DNA from: Hybos culiciformis
Lineage: Eukaryota > Arthropoda > Insecta > Diptera > Hybotidae
Length of the DNA stretch: 64,000 bases
Reading direction: 5' to 3'
Assembly (NCBI GenBank): GCA_964007475.1
Contig: OZ023274.1
Location: 89,489,213 to 89,553,212, forward strand
The notes beneath the pieces are model-generated. The model made no database searches, had not been told where the DNA came from, and saw only the letters and a list, made by a program, of their open reading frames with translations. Both the position numbers and the translations under genes were made by a program. This document shows, in pieces, positions 25,326-36,925 of this stretch. Every line of letters begins with the position of its first letter. The stretch's first letter is position 1.

Positions 25326-25331
25326 TTTATT
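25326..25331 (-). promoter_or_regulatory. Candidate polyadenylation signal of the CUB-protease gene
   Basis: AATAAA read on the minus strand, about 300 bases beyond the stop codon at 25634-25632. It is the nearest canonical hexamer I noticed. In DNA this A+T-rich such hexamers are common, so support is weak. Confidence 0.25.
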
Positions 25332-25631
25332 GAACGAATTCATAATTTTGCCTGTTGTTGATATTTTTAGGGTCAGAGAAAATTGAGAACATTTTGGCAT
25401 AAAAAAAAAAGAGGACAAAAAAATAGAACTAATCGTCCTCAAAATTGTAAAATTGGGAATTTGCCGTATATACTAAATTATGTGTGGAATTTTAAAATCA
25501 TGAAAAAATTTTCAATTGAATACTTTTTCTGCAAAAACTATTTAAAAATCGTTATTTTGCAGCTAAAACTTTCATTTCAGTTCATCACTCTAATATTAGT
25601 TCATTACTTATGTTGCAAGTTTTTGATGTGG

Positions 25632-27973
25632 TTAGGTCTGTTCTAATGCTTTACGACAAAATGATTCATGATGAGTGTTTTCTTCTATCCATTTTAAATA
25701 TGACGTCACTCTAGTATTAACTGCAGCCGTATTTGATCCACATGCTCCTCCATAGCTAATTATTCCTATAAGAAACATTCTTCCATAAGTATAGACCAGT
25801 GGCCCGCCTGAATCATATTGGCAGGAATCTTTGGGAGGATTATAAGTACACATTTGATCTTTGTTTATGGTAGGAAATTGATGTTCACAAAAATTATTTG
25901 GACGAACTTCTGTTCTAGCTTTTAATAAAACTTTTGATCGTGGTGCTGCCAATCCCATAGTTCCCCATCCAAGAACATCAGCCTTAACGCTATCAAAATC
26001 GTAATAACTACAAATAAAAAAAATATTGAAAGTTTTTTTTTTTAATTGAAAAATAATAATTCGTTACTACTATATTGTAACTTGTTGTAAGGATTACTTA
26101 CGCATATAATAATGGGAGGCATACTGGTCCAACACCAAGAGAAAATTCAATAAATTTAGATGTTCTCAGAAGTGCAATATCGTTTAAATCACCGAGATTT
26201 GGTAAATAGTTTTCATGCATTTTAATGCTTTCGATTTCATACGGTTTTGTATATGGTGATTCATTTGCTACAGAAAAATGATAAATATATCGCTAAGAAA
26301 TATACATAAATACAAAATAGTCTTATATAATAACTAGTTGAGATTACCTTGTTTCACACGAAAGTGCCAGACTTAAACTAATGTCAAAACACTGTTTGAG
26401 TGTGTGTGAAACGTATGCTTTATAGCCATAAAATTATAAATTTCAAAATTTACTCTGTAGCCCTCTTCCCGGAGTCCTAGGACTCGGGTCCCTAGGCTAC
26501 TTAATTTCAAAACTTCATGGAAACCGTTTCAATGGCTCAATGTTCTTTTTTATTTATTACATTAATAATAGATTATTAGTATGTGCATGTACAATAATAA
26601 TTGTATACATAATATACAATTATACGCCAATAAAGTATGTTAACTTACGTTTTGATAAATCATGTTCACCAACCAAAGCTTTAAAATTTTGTCGATTTCG
26701 ACCCTTCATGCAATGTGCGGCAGTAACAATATACCTCGATGATACTAAAATATAATTTTTTTTTAACTTAAATCGACTGTTTACATTATGCACACAATCT
26801 TTCATTTGATATTTTAAATTGGCTTAACATAAGCAAAAGTTGGCATGAAATTATGAATTTATGTTGTTATGTTTACTTACTAATACTGCCACCGCAAAAG
26901 ACTTCATTGTTTTCTATCAGTCCAACCATAAAAGGAAATTCATTTGTTCCAGCTTCTGTTCCACCAGAAATTTTAGATGACCTCGACCAACCACATTCAC
27001 ATGGTTTTGCAGTGACCAAACAAGAAAATACTCCTGCATAGTTGCTATATATTGATGATGATTTATATCCCAAAATAGCCTCATTTGATGTTGTTACTCT
27101 TTGAATAGAACCACTACCGCATAAGTATTCATAAACAGGATCAGTTCTATCACCATCAGCTGAAATGTACATCCATTCTGAATCACAATTGGTATTGGAC
27201 TAAATAAAAGTTAATTTCAATGAAATTTAGTATATTAAATGATACCTAGTTTTTTATTATAAATATTTTATATCAAATCAAAAATTAATTATGACGTTGA
27301 ATCTAGAATTTTGGAATCACTAATTTATAATTTATTGATGTTTAAAACATATTATTATCTGTTGATGTGCATCTTCGTAGAATACCCTTTTCACCAATGC
27401 AATTTGTAGTGAAAAATACAACTAATGACAATCTTGGATTCTAAATGATAATTTTGTGAATTATTTATTTCAAAAGCTTTACAAAATAACTTAAATATTT
27501 TAGAGATTTTTCCATTTCCATCTTGTGAACCAAAATTAAAAAATTTTGCAAGCTTTATTCATGGCATAATTTATGAAAAAACACAAACATAAAATATTAT
27601 AACAAATGTAAAATAATTGCTTCCAAATAAATATAGGGTTAGGTTTTAATAATATCTAAATTTATTTTTATAATTTACCTTGTCAATATTATAATTACAA
27701 TTTATATGTACTAAATAATTTTTAGGGGCTACAACTTGGAATTGACATGACGATCCAGGTGGATATTTTTGTGGAAAATTTGGAGTATTTATGTACGAGC
27801 TTGGTTGCTGTACAGTCAAGGATATCAAATGATTACATTGAGCATTAGCATCAAATGTTAAAAAAATGAAAATCAATATATAATCTAAGTAATTATAATT
27901 TTAATTAGTTTCAAATAAAATAATTTTATTAATCTCAAAATAATTCGACGAACTTACTTTCCAACATTTTCAT
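25632..27973 (-). CDS. Secreted CUB-domain trypsin-like serine protease (six exons, 392 aa)
   Basis: Coding exons on the minus strand: 27973-27958, 27884-27679, 27199-26881, 26744-26649, 26267-26102 and 26007-25632. They total 1179 nt including the TAA stop. All five introns (73, 479, 136, 381 and 94 bp) are GT..AG with matching phases. The chosen ATG gives MKMLEN joined across intron 1 to a hydrophobic segment, forming a signal peptide ending near residue 20 (FDANA, then QC). Residues about 22-137 form a CUB domain with Cys22, 52, 68, 79, 101 and 134. Activation should follow Lys150 before ISGG. The S1A domain has GGSIISSRYIVTAAHC (His191), DLNDIALLR (Asp242) and CQYDSGGP (Ser334). Asp328 at the base of the S1 pocket predicts cleavage after Arg/Lys. 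Tyr332 replaces the usual Gly193, and Ala occupies the 226-like site. The architecture matches the insect 'venom serine protease-like' group, which has many non-venom members; substrate unknown. Confidence 0.95.
26352..26412. repeat. Imperfect hairpin in intron 4 of the protease gene
   Basis: GTTTCACAC on the left pairs with GTGTGAAAC on the right, and an inner ACTTAAAC pairs with GTTTGAGT through one wobble position. The result is a fold of about 60 bases wholly inside the 381-bp intron. Nearby at about 26475-26488 is a 14-bp palindrome, GAGTCCTAGGACTC. No known small RNA is recognised. Confidence 0.35.
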
Positions 27974-30230
27974 GTTTCTGATTAAAAATTTATTAATTGA
28001 ATGGCGAAAAATATGATAAAAGTATAATATTATTTTCATCTGTTAAATGTGAAATTTGTTTGATCTTTAATTAACTTATCGAACAACAATAAAATAAAAA
28101 AAATTAAACAAATTTTGATAAAAACAAACAAAAACATCTGGAATTTTAAAATACGGCAATTTGGTCTAACTTAATATGAGAAATTTTTATTTTACTAGTA
28201 GTTGAGGCCAACGAATTTTTTGAATACAACCAGAGTCATAACTATGTACACAAATTCATGGGAAAGTCAAAAACTGAGTGTATATGCTTATGTTTTTAAA
28301 TGTTTACTAGAGAATTTGAAAACAGAAAGAAATTGACAACAATTTTTGTTTCCTTGCTAAGCATTAATTTTTATTTGCGTTAAAAATATTTATAAATTAA
28401 TATTATTCACCATAATAAAGTTTATTTGAATTTAATGTGATATTGTGTTTAGTTTAGTAATTAATTAATATAATTAATTTAATTGATAAAAAAAATATCG
28501 CAATCTTTTGCTCAATCCGCGAATCTTTAATTTGAGAAGTGTTATAATATTTGTCCATATTCTTCAGTTAGTATGATGAATATACGATTCTGTGAGTGTT
28601 CTATAACCCAGAAACTTAATTACATTTTCGTAAACTGTAAATTGTTTCATATTAGTTCTTATTTTAATTTTATAACACTTTAATTGTTAAGCCTTCATAA
28701 ATTTAGAAGATTATAAAATATGATTTAATAAGCTAAACTGCTACTGTAAGATTGTTTCAGCTACCAATGTTCTTCTTTGCTAAATAATCTTACCTAGAGT
28801 TCTTTAACTTAACTGCTTCAAACCCATTTCGTATTAATATGATTATCATTTTTAAATTTATTCAGGTGGCTTTGTGAACAAAGAATTATTTTTAATTTTG
28901 AAATAATTAATAATTTATTTAATTTAATATTAATAATAATTAAATATCATCAATAATGTAAATTTTTTGTTGGTTTTTTGAACGTAAGTCCGGAATTAAC
29001 TTTTGTGCTTTGATGATTCGGTAGGTGAATTGTTTCGTTTTTTAAAATGTTAGGCATAATTTTTTAAAAATACCAACGATCCTTGATACTATTTATTCGT
29101 TGAATATTGTTTTGTTTTTAATTTATATTTTCTTTAATTTAAAATTTATTTTATTTCACAAGTCATTTTAATTAAAAAAAAAATAGTTAAAATTGCAAAT
29201 TAATCAATAATATCAATATTATTTAAGTAATATTTCATTTGCGAAATAATTCCATCTTCAAAATTTGTTTATCGATATCGTAGTTTATTTACCTTTTTGA
29301 ATATGAAAAAAATATGAACATATTGTTTTTGTATTTCTTTAGCTAATAGTAGAATTTAGGAATAGTATTCTTCTATTTCTATATATTGCAAAAATTTTAA
29401 TTTAAGATATTTTATACTAAAATTTAATTAATTAAATGTTTTTGTAATTGAGTTAATCTTAAAATTTAATCGGATTAAAAAAAAATTGCAGGATGTCAAC
29501 GTATTACCTTTTTGATTAAATTTCCAAAAGCGTCAAATAACTATTGAATCGGAACCTGCTTGGTTTACAACTCTGCTACAGTAAAATTATTATAAATGTA
29601 ACTCGAATGATATCAATAAAAATAACTTAAGAATAAAATAAAATAATTTTTACCATATTAAATTAGAGAAAAAAATAAATTAAAATGAATAATTAAAAAA
29701 CAAAAAAAAAAACCTATGGCAATAATAATGCAAAATATTATAATGCAACACAACACGAAATAAAAATGTGTAAAACTTATATTATGTGCATTTTCGAGGA
29801 AACCATTATATAGTTCAAAAAAATTAAAATGTTATGAAAAAAAGATATTTAAATCTTCTTTTACTATTTTCTGTTTAATAATGGATGGAATGCAACCATT
29901 TGCACAATACCAATATAACCAATGTAAGACGCTGCCTATCAACATCAATTTGTATTTTATTTTTCGTGTAATCAAAAAATTAAAAATTACTACATTATTA
30001 ATTCATTTTCAATTAATTAAATTTTTCTTTTTTAATCCAAATATTCAGTTTTTTTTTTGGCATAGGTAAACCATCGCTGTATCTAATTCAATTTTCTAAT
30101 TCAGAATTATTGATTATTATTATTCTGTGTATATTCTTAACTTAAAACAGTTTTCTCTATCTGTTACCTACATTCTTCAATATAATTAAAAACAAAAAAA
30201 AAAAAAAAGATTTTAAAAATTATGTACGTG
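27974..30230. other. Upstream region of the protease gene, then intergenic DNA
   Basis: The bases just above the start codon read GAAAC before ATG, an acceptable insect start context. I cannot place the transcription start or a TATA box with confidence, and an upstream non-coding exon is possible. Beyond that, to 30230, I see no credible open frame; the plus-strand frame at 29881-30069 has no recognisable domain. Confidence 0.45.
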
Positions 30231-30233
30231 CAC

Positions 30234-30276
30234 ATTTAATTACAAGCAATTAGTGCTCTTTTTCGCCCACGTTACT
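30234..30276 (+). repeat. Short motif shared with 51195-51236
   Basis: Contains ATTTAATTA, then AATTAGTGCT and TTTCGCCCACG(T/C)TAC, matched in the same order and orientation at 51195-51236, where a few bases between GTGCT and TTCGCCC are missing. Surrounding sequence does not obviously align. The offset (about 20.97 kb) differs from that of the large duplication. Confidence 0.5.
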
Positions 30277-30289
30277 GTAGTAAACATTA

Positions 30290-33200
30290 ACTGAATATTA
30301 TTACATCGTTATGCATATATCTGTACATATAACACATAAAAAATAAAATATCATACAACACAAAAGTATTTATATAATAATCATCTTCTACGAAAATTTG
30401 ATAAAAATAGGTACACGGGGTAAGAAGTAAAAATATGATAATAATATGTAATAAATATATATATGAGCGAACATTATTTAATGATTATGAATAAAATTTA
30501 TTTTAATTTATTAAATGTTTCAAAAAAAAAAAACAAAAATAAATTTATGTAAGCATAAAATTTTCAATTAAAATAAACATAAAAATCAACTTATATAGAA
30601 TTAAATTTAAGATTTATTATTCATAGATATAGACCAAAAACCAAAATCCATTTTGAAATTGCAGTTGTGCCTTCTCATGCTGAAAAATTAAGTGAATTTG
30701 ACAATTTCTTCACTTGAGCTAATTATTTGCATAAAAATTTATTTACTATGAGTACATATTCTGTCGTCGCATATATGAATATAATTTTGATCTTATCACA
30801 TAGGTACTAACTAAGTGAAGTTAATTTGATTTAAAAGTCGATTTTTTCTTGTATAATGATTTAAATTCGCTAAACCTTATTAATCTATATTAGATTTAGA
30901 TCTTAATATAAAATCTAATATGATTATATTAAAATTCTTTTTAATTTAAAAAAAAAAATAAAAACGAAACAAGTTTTCAGTTAATTATTTTTGCTTTAAC
31001 ATTATCTTTTTTTATTTTTTTTTTTTTTGATTTATATTCATAATTGACTAATTTATTGAAGAACTGCTTTACATTAATCAATTATTTTTTTCTACTTAAT
31101 GTAATATTGTACATATACAATTATATATATATAGTGTTGGGAATATTGTATTTTAATCTTGATGTGTGAATATTTAATGCACTAAGGAATTATCTTCTTA
31201 ATATTACAAAGTAGTACGGCTTGGCATTGTAATTGCTCATTATTGAAAACATAAAATTTTTATATAAAAAAAAAATAAGAAAAAAAAAATCTTGAATTAT
31301 AATAATATAGTCTATAATTTTATAAAATTAGTTTTTTTCTCTTAAGGATTGCAATGTATCACATATACAATGTAATATTTATTTATAACTTTTATGAGGA
31401 GTATCATGATCCCTTGTCTTACTAATTTTGAATTTTAATTAATGAAGTCATAAAATTTATGGTTATTTTTAGATTTTCAGCTTTTCAGATTTTTGTCGAG
31501 CTTATTCTACTTGAAGATTTCATGAATTTTTGACTACATTATATTAAACATACAGAACTCTTTTTCGTTTTACACGAAAAAACATCTTTCGCTCTGAGAC
31601 TTTTGAGAATTACCATACTGACCACAAATACCTGACAGATCGAACGTTTCTTTCTTGTTCGCACATTATAAATTTTTTACAAAAAAATTTCATGTAATAA
31701 AACATTCGGGAAAGGGTATTTAAATATTTAATTTTCTCTTACCATACGTATAGAAAAGTTAGTATGAAGATTTTGTTTGATATTTTTATTTTTTATTTTT
31801 TTTTTCGTTGAGAAAATTAAATGTTTACAAAAATATTGCAAAGACGTACATAAACATTATGCATTGAAACTTATTTATATCTATTTTAAATTATAGAACT
31901 TGTTTATAAAAATTTATTGATCATTATACATTGTATTTAAGTATCAGAACTTTTTAAAAATAAAAAAAAATATATGTTATGCCCTTAAGTCACTTTTTTA
32001 ATTGTAAACCTGCAAATAATTTTTACAAGACCACCGACTTAATGATAAATATATAGTAAATAATGCTTAATCATTTTATTTATTTTTTTTATGAATTTAT
32101 AAAATATGCTACAAAATTAATTTTATATTTTCAATAAAATTAATTTTGTGATGTTATTTTTTATTCTTTTAGTATGGAAGGTATTCTTTTAGTAGGTTGG
32201 TATATACCGTCTACATAATAAAATTTTGTAATTTCCAAAAGTTTTAAATTTTTTTGTAGAGTAGGGCGTTTTGTGCAGAAAATCTATGTCATAATAATAA
32301 TGTTTAAAATTGGATTCAAGTATAAGAGCTTAATTTCAAAAGTTGCAATCTTTTATATGAGACTTTATTGCTACGGAGAGTTCTAGGTTCTTGCAATAAA
32401 GCTATACAAAGTTAAGCAACACCTTAATGATTTTAAAGCTATGAATTCAGTCGCAAAATTAGTTATACATTAAATTTAATTGAGATGCTGAAGGAGGTTT
32501 CAGATTCAATTAAGAATGTTAAATCAATAGTTAAGTAATTTTTTTTCATATTTTCTTCAGTGTAAATAATGGCTGCAGGGTCTATTAATTAATAAAGAGA
32601 GCGAATGTAGTTAAGAATCGGAGAACACATTTTTCTTTATAATGAACTGTGATGTCAAATAAATTTTATTGATAACATATAATTAATATGAAAAAAGGAA
32701 AAATTGAAAGAAAAGCCCCCATAAAAATATTATAAAGTTTCTTTTCATTCTTCGTAAATGTTTTTATTTGTAAAATTGCACTTTTATTAATATTAATATT
32801 AAATTTCAATATATAATTTTTAATATTATTGTGATAATGAAATATTTTTTGGGTTTTCTTGAGAAATTATTTTGAACTTTTGATTATCAGAGAAGTTAAT
32901 TTTCAATCAGTGTTTAAAATAGAAGCAAAATTGGTGCGATTTTTGTCTCACTAGCAGCGCTGGAATGAATACTGTAAATTTTCTACAAACATGTGAATTT
33001 CTATTTAGAAAATGTTCATTTGTTTAGAATTAGTAAGTTCTATTGATGGATTCTATTTAGGCTATTTTATTTAACTTGTTTTAATTATAACTAGTTATAG
33101 AATTGGAAGTTTAAGAGAATTTTTTTCAAAAGGGTGCTGGCACAATTATCGTTTTCAAATTACTCAAAAATCTTTATTCAGTTTTAATGTTGCTATAATG

Positions 33201-35540
33201 TCAAAAGTACGTAGTAGCATAAATTGATGGAATAAGAGTAAGTTAGGTTAAGAAATTAAGAACAAAAAAAAAAACGAAGGATTATCATGTGGTTAAGTTT
33301 TTTGTTTTTCTTCTTTATATTGTCACATTCATCAATCATTTTAAAATAATTTCAATGTACTTTACATATTTTTATCTTACATTAACAGTTAATGAATGCG
33401 ATTTCCTTAAACATAATCTTTTTTTTTTGTTTTGTTTTCTTAAATTTATTATAAATTATGCCATTTTATTTATTATTAAAATTGAAGATATTATAAAAAT
33501 TTATACATTCCTCATTTGAGTTTTTTTTTTTTTTTTTTATTCATTTTTTAAATAAGAAATACAAAAAAAAAAAAAGATTCCTGCATTATAATAATTTATT
33601 ATTCTACATTTTTCTTAATATATGTAATCTTATTATTAAATGAAAAAAGCATATATATATATACAGAACATACTTTAAAATATAGAAACACATCATAAGA
33701 TATATATATAACTAGGTTTATATGTTTAAACATTTTTATGCTAATTGAATTCTCCCTTGTCGTCCGATTTAAAGTAAATAAAATACATTTTTATAAAATT
33801 TTGTATAAAAAATTTAAACTTTAGTTTTGAATGTTTGCAATATACAATCTTTCGACTTTGCATTGGAATAATCGTTATGAATCCAAAACTGCTGGCTGTA
33901 AGTATAGGGTTTTTATAAAAAAAAAAAGAAGCAATAAATTATAGTGTGAGCTGAGAAAACTATAATGTTACACTACAATTATTAGACTTCTAAGGTATGT
34001 AAGAAAATATTTATATAATAGAGAGTGAACTTTCTTTGTATGTATATAACTTTTGAATCACTCATCGTTCAGTTTGTCAAATATAAGTCGATCACAATAT
34101 TTTGAATCTCATATGTCATATTGTCTATCAAGCTGTTAGAAATTACTCTTGAATTAACGAATTTATATTCGGAATCTAATTAAGATTATTATTTTCTGAA
34201 AACTGAAAACAAATTTTGAATATGAACTACTTAGAAACTGTACCATACACTTAGTTCAGTGTAATTTCTGTATTCAAAAAATTTGTTAATAATATTTGCT
34301 CTTACGATTGTTATATTTTAATTGCATCTTACCGGAATTCTGATGGGCAAGAAGCAAACTGAATGTCCATTATATTGATGAAAAATCATTTTGATTCATA
34401 TAATTGAAATTTATTTATTCAAATTAACTTTCCATAATATATGATTTATTCCATCCCAAAGTATTTTATTTTTAGTTTTTATTGTTTTTTATTTTGAATT
34501 TATTAAAAAAAAAAAAGAATTATTTTTTTTTTGGATCATAAAAAGAATAAATTTGATGAGTTCATATAAAAAATAAGTATAATATATTATATGTTTGTAT
34601 GTACTATCTCTATAATAATGTAGAATTTTTTATTTCATTTTTTAACTAAATGCAAACTAAACAAATTATCTTAATGTCAAGTATGAAAATGTTCTTGTTC
34701 TTACGGCATAGTAGTATATAGGAATGTCTTTTTTCATGATAGTAAACATAATTTTGTTAGGTACGTACCATTATTAAATATATGAGGATGTAACTTTTTT
34801 CAATTATGTACTTGTTTTTTTATTTTTCTTTTTAAATTATTAATTTTAATTTTATAATTCATGGATTGATATAAGAATTCTATCTATGTATATGCGCTCA
34901 TACTTCATAAACGTATGATATTTAACAATAATATACACTTTATACTTTATGACATTATCCTAAGATTATAAATATATGAAAATACATAGGCATAAACCAC
35001 GGATATGTAAACAGGATGTTTGACTCATACAAAATTTTCGTTCCCAAAAAATATCCATAGTATCACTTACCACCGCTAGGTTAGTCCCTTATGTTGTTTA
35101 CATTTATTAATTTAAAATATTCCGAATTTCCTAAAATATTTTCCGACTTAAGCTTAGGTTTTTCCGGCATAATCGCTTTGAAAAAGGATTTAAACACTGA
35201 TTATATTTCTTTAAATTTTTTTACACGATATTTTTTCGTTATTTTGAATCAAAAAATGAACTAATTTTCTTTTTTTAAATTAACTTTAAATTAAATTTTA
35301 TTTTTTAAACTAAACATTTAATTGTTTACTTCCGAAGTCGAACAATAATTTGATTTTAGTTATAAATTTTAAGCAAAGCCAGCGAGCTTCCAAATTAACA
35401 AGCTTGTAAAATAATATTTTCAATAAATGTTTGCTTTTTTAAATATTTCTTTTATTATATGTCCCTGCTAGGAAATCAGATAATCTTTCTTTGGTTAAAG
35501 ACTTTTATTTTATAATTAGTTATTACGTTTTTATTTTGGA
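30290..35540. other. A+T-rich intergenic DNA, no gene seen
   Basis: Over 5 kb with homopolymer runs and TATATA tracts but no credible protein or RNA gene. The plus-strand frame at 33289-33519 is a Phe/Ile/Leu-rich artefact. A short direct repeat of TTCTTTTAGTA lies near 32165-32195. No satellite or long inverted repeat was noticed. Confidence 0.5.
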
Positions 35541-35690
35541 ATAATTATTTTATAGTACTAAAAGAATAATTATTTTATAAACTAAAATTATTAACTTGAA
35601 TAAGGGATTATTCTGCGGCTCGTCGGTCATTTCGGCTAAAAGTATTAACTTGAATAAGGGATTCTATACAGTTTCGTATCGGTCCCTTAT
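35541..35690 (+). repeat. Clustered short direct repeats with an unusually G+C-rich spacer
   Basis: AATAATTATTTTATA occurs twice at about 35541 and 35565. ATTAACTTGAATAAGGGATT occurs twice at about 35588 and 35645, separated by CTGCGGCTCGTCGGTCATTT and a few further bases. A following GGTCCCTTATTC at about 35680 is partly inverted to AATAAGGGA. This looks like a small rearranged repeat cluster. No gene. Confidence 0.55.
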
Positions 35691-36089
35691 TCCTAACGGT
35701 GGTGCTGGAACTACCGATACTTTTTAGTAACTTTTTTTTAATAAAATTTGTTCAGAAGTCAGCAATCCTGTTTATATATCCGTTGCACAAAACTAATTTT
35801 TGAAAAATTAAATTTATTTCATGATTTTAATTTGAAAAATTTATTTTAAATTAGTTTTTCGGCGAAACATTAACCCATTGGAGTTGTTAAAACTTGTTTT
35901 TTGATGTTTAGATTCTGAACGCAAACATACTTCTTAAAAGACAAATGCAATATTTTTACGCTAGATATTAGAGAAGAGTGGTTGCTTCATCAGCCACAAA
36001 TAAACCTTGGAATAATACCTTTAATAAAAAAAAAGATTGGAAAAAAGATTCGCACATTTTAAAATCTACAATATGTAAATTGTAAACAT

Positions 36090-36170
36090 TTTAGCGTGGA
36101 ATGGCCAGACAGACGGACGGACAGGTAAAAAAATATACTCGGTTTTTTAATTTTTGATAGTTTTTTAATT
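36090..36170 (+). repeat. Partial copy of the dispersed repeat family seen at 13.8 and 47.9 kb
   Basis: Contains GGCCAGACAGACGGACGGAC followed by an A-run and TCGGTTTTTTAATTTTTGAT. The 47.9-kb copy has the related order AACAGACGGAAAGACAAAC and then a T-run plus ATTTGATAG. The 13.8-kb copy has GTCCG before the T-run and TTTTTGATGG. This copy is not at the duplication offset, so it shows the family is dispersed. Confidence 0.55.
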
Positions 36171-36406
36171 TTTGAAAGTGGTTTAAGTCCATTTGTTCTT
36201 GTATTGAGATATTTAAAGTTTTGTGTTTGAATTGATTTAAAAATATACGTTAATATTTCCATAAGCTAATTTTCAAGTGTCAAAATCAAAGCGGTTTTAA
36301 TGATACTAGACTAAAATTGTTTATAAATAAAAAGAATATATACTATTGTGCTTATTGTTATCATTAACTATTTTTTTTTGAAAAATGGACTTAAACCACT
36401 TTCAAA
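36171..36406. repeat. Perfect 22-bp inverted repeat pair, 192 bp apart
   Basis: TTTGAAAGTGGTTTAAGTCC plus AT at 36171-36192 is exactly inverted at 36385-36406. The enclosed DNA is A+T-rich without coding capacity. It may be the ends of a small TIR element nested in or abutting the dispersed repeat just upstream. Confidence 0.8.
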
Positions 36407-36571
36407 ATAAACGGCTCATATATTACAAATCTTTTGCAGAATATAAAGTCTATGAGTATGGCTGGCGTGTTTTCGAAACGGTCAATCAAATTAAATCTAT
36501 TTTAAATTACTTATGTAAATTGAATGCAAAAATGTAAGAATTCAAAGTAATCTTGATTAACAGAGAAAAAT

Positions 36572-36573
<2 letters not shown>

Positions 36574-36605
<32 letters not shown>
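36574..36605. repeat. (TA)n microsatellite
   Basis: Uninterrupted AT dinucleotide run of about 30 bp. A (GAT)n tract of about 8 units, then a GAGGAAGAAGAA stretch, follows at 36889-36925. Confidence 0.9.
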
Positions 36606-36606
<1 letters not shown>

Positions 36607-36925
36607 CTTGTAATTAAAAATAAGAGAAGAAAACATTCAATAATGTAAATTAAGGTTTTATATATACATTTATATACAGACTATGTAACTTTTTAGATAT
36701 AAAAATGTATGTAAACTTTTATATTTTTTTTTTTATTTTTTTTTTTTTCAAAATGAATTTTACGTTGTACAATAAAAATATTTTAATTTCCATTCTATAA
36801 TTCTAAGAAAGGAATAAATAATTATAAAATTTTGCACTCTCCATCCTCGCACTTTTATCAATATACACATTTTGTAAATATATAATAATGCTGATGATGA
36901 TGATGATGATGAGGAAGAAGAATAA

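Noticed and set aside
26853..27041. Plus-strand open frames over the protease exons (26540-26755, 26853-27041)
   Set aside because: They are antisense to exons 3 and 4, whose minus-strand frames carry the CUB and TAAHC motifs and fit exact splice junctions.
27646..27876. Protease gene starting with TTG at 27876
   Set aside because: TTG is not a normal start in animals. Splicing of the small upstream exon (27973-27958) supplies an ATG and completes a proper signal peptide with matching phase.
29700..32000. A complete third copy of the duplicated block
   Set aside because: Only two short matches at about 20.7-21.0 kb offset were found; the strong anchors (CGATAATTAG, TTTTCGCGCA, GTACCC series) have no counterpart here.
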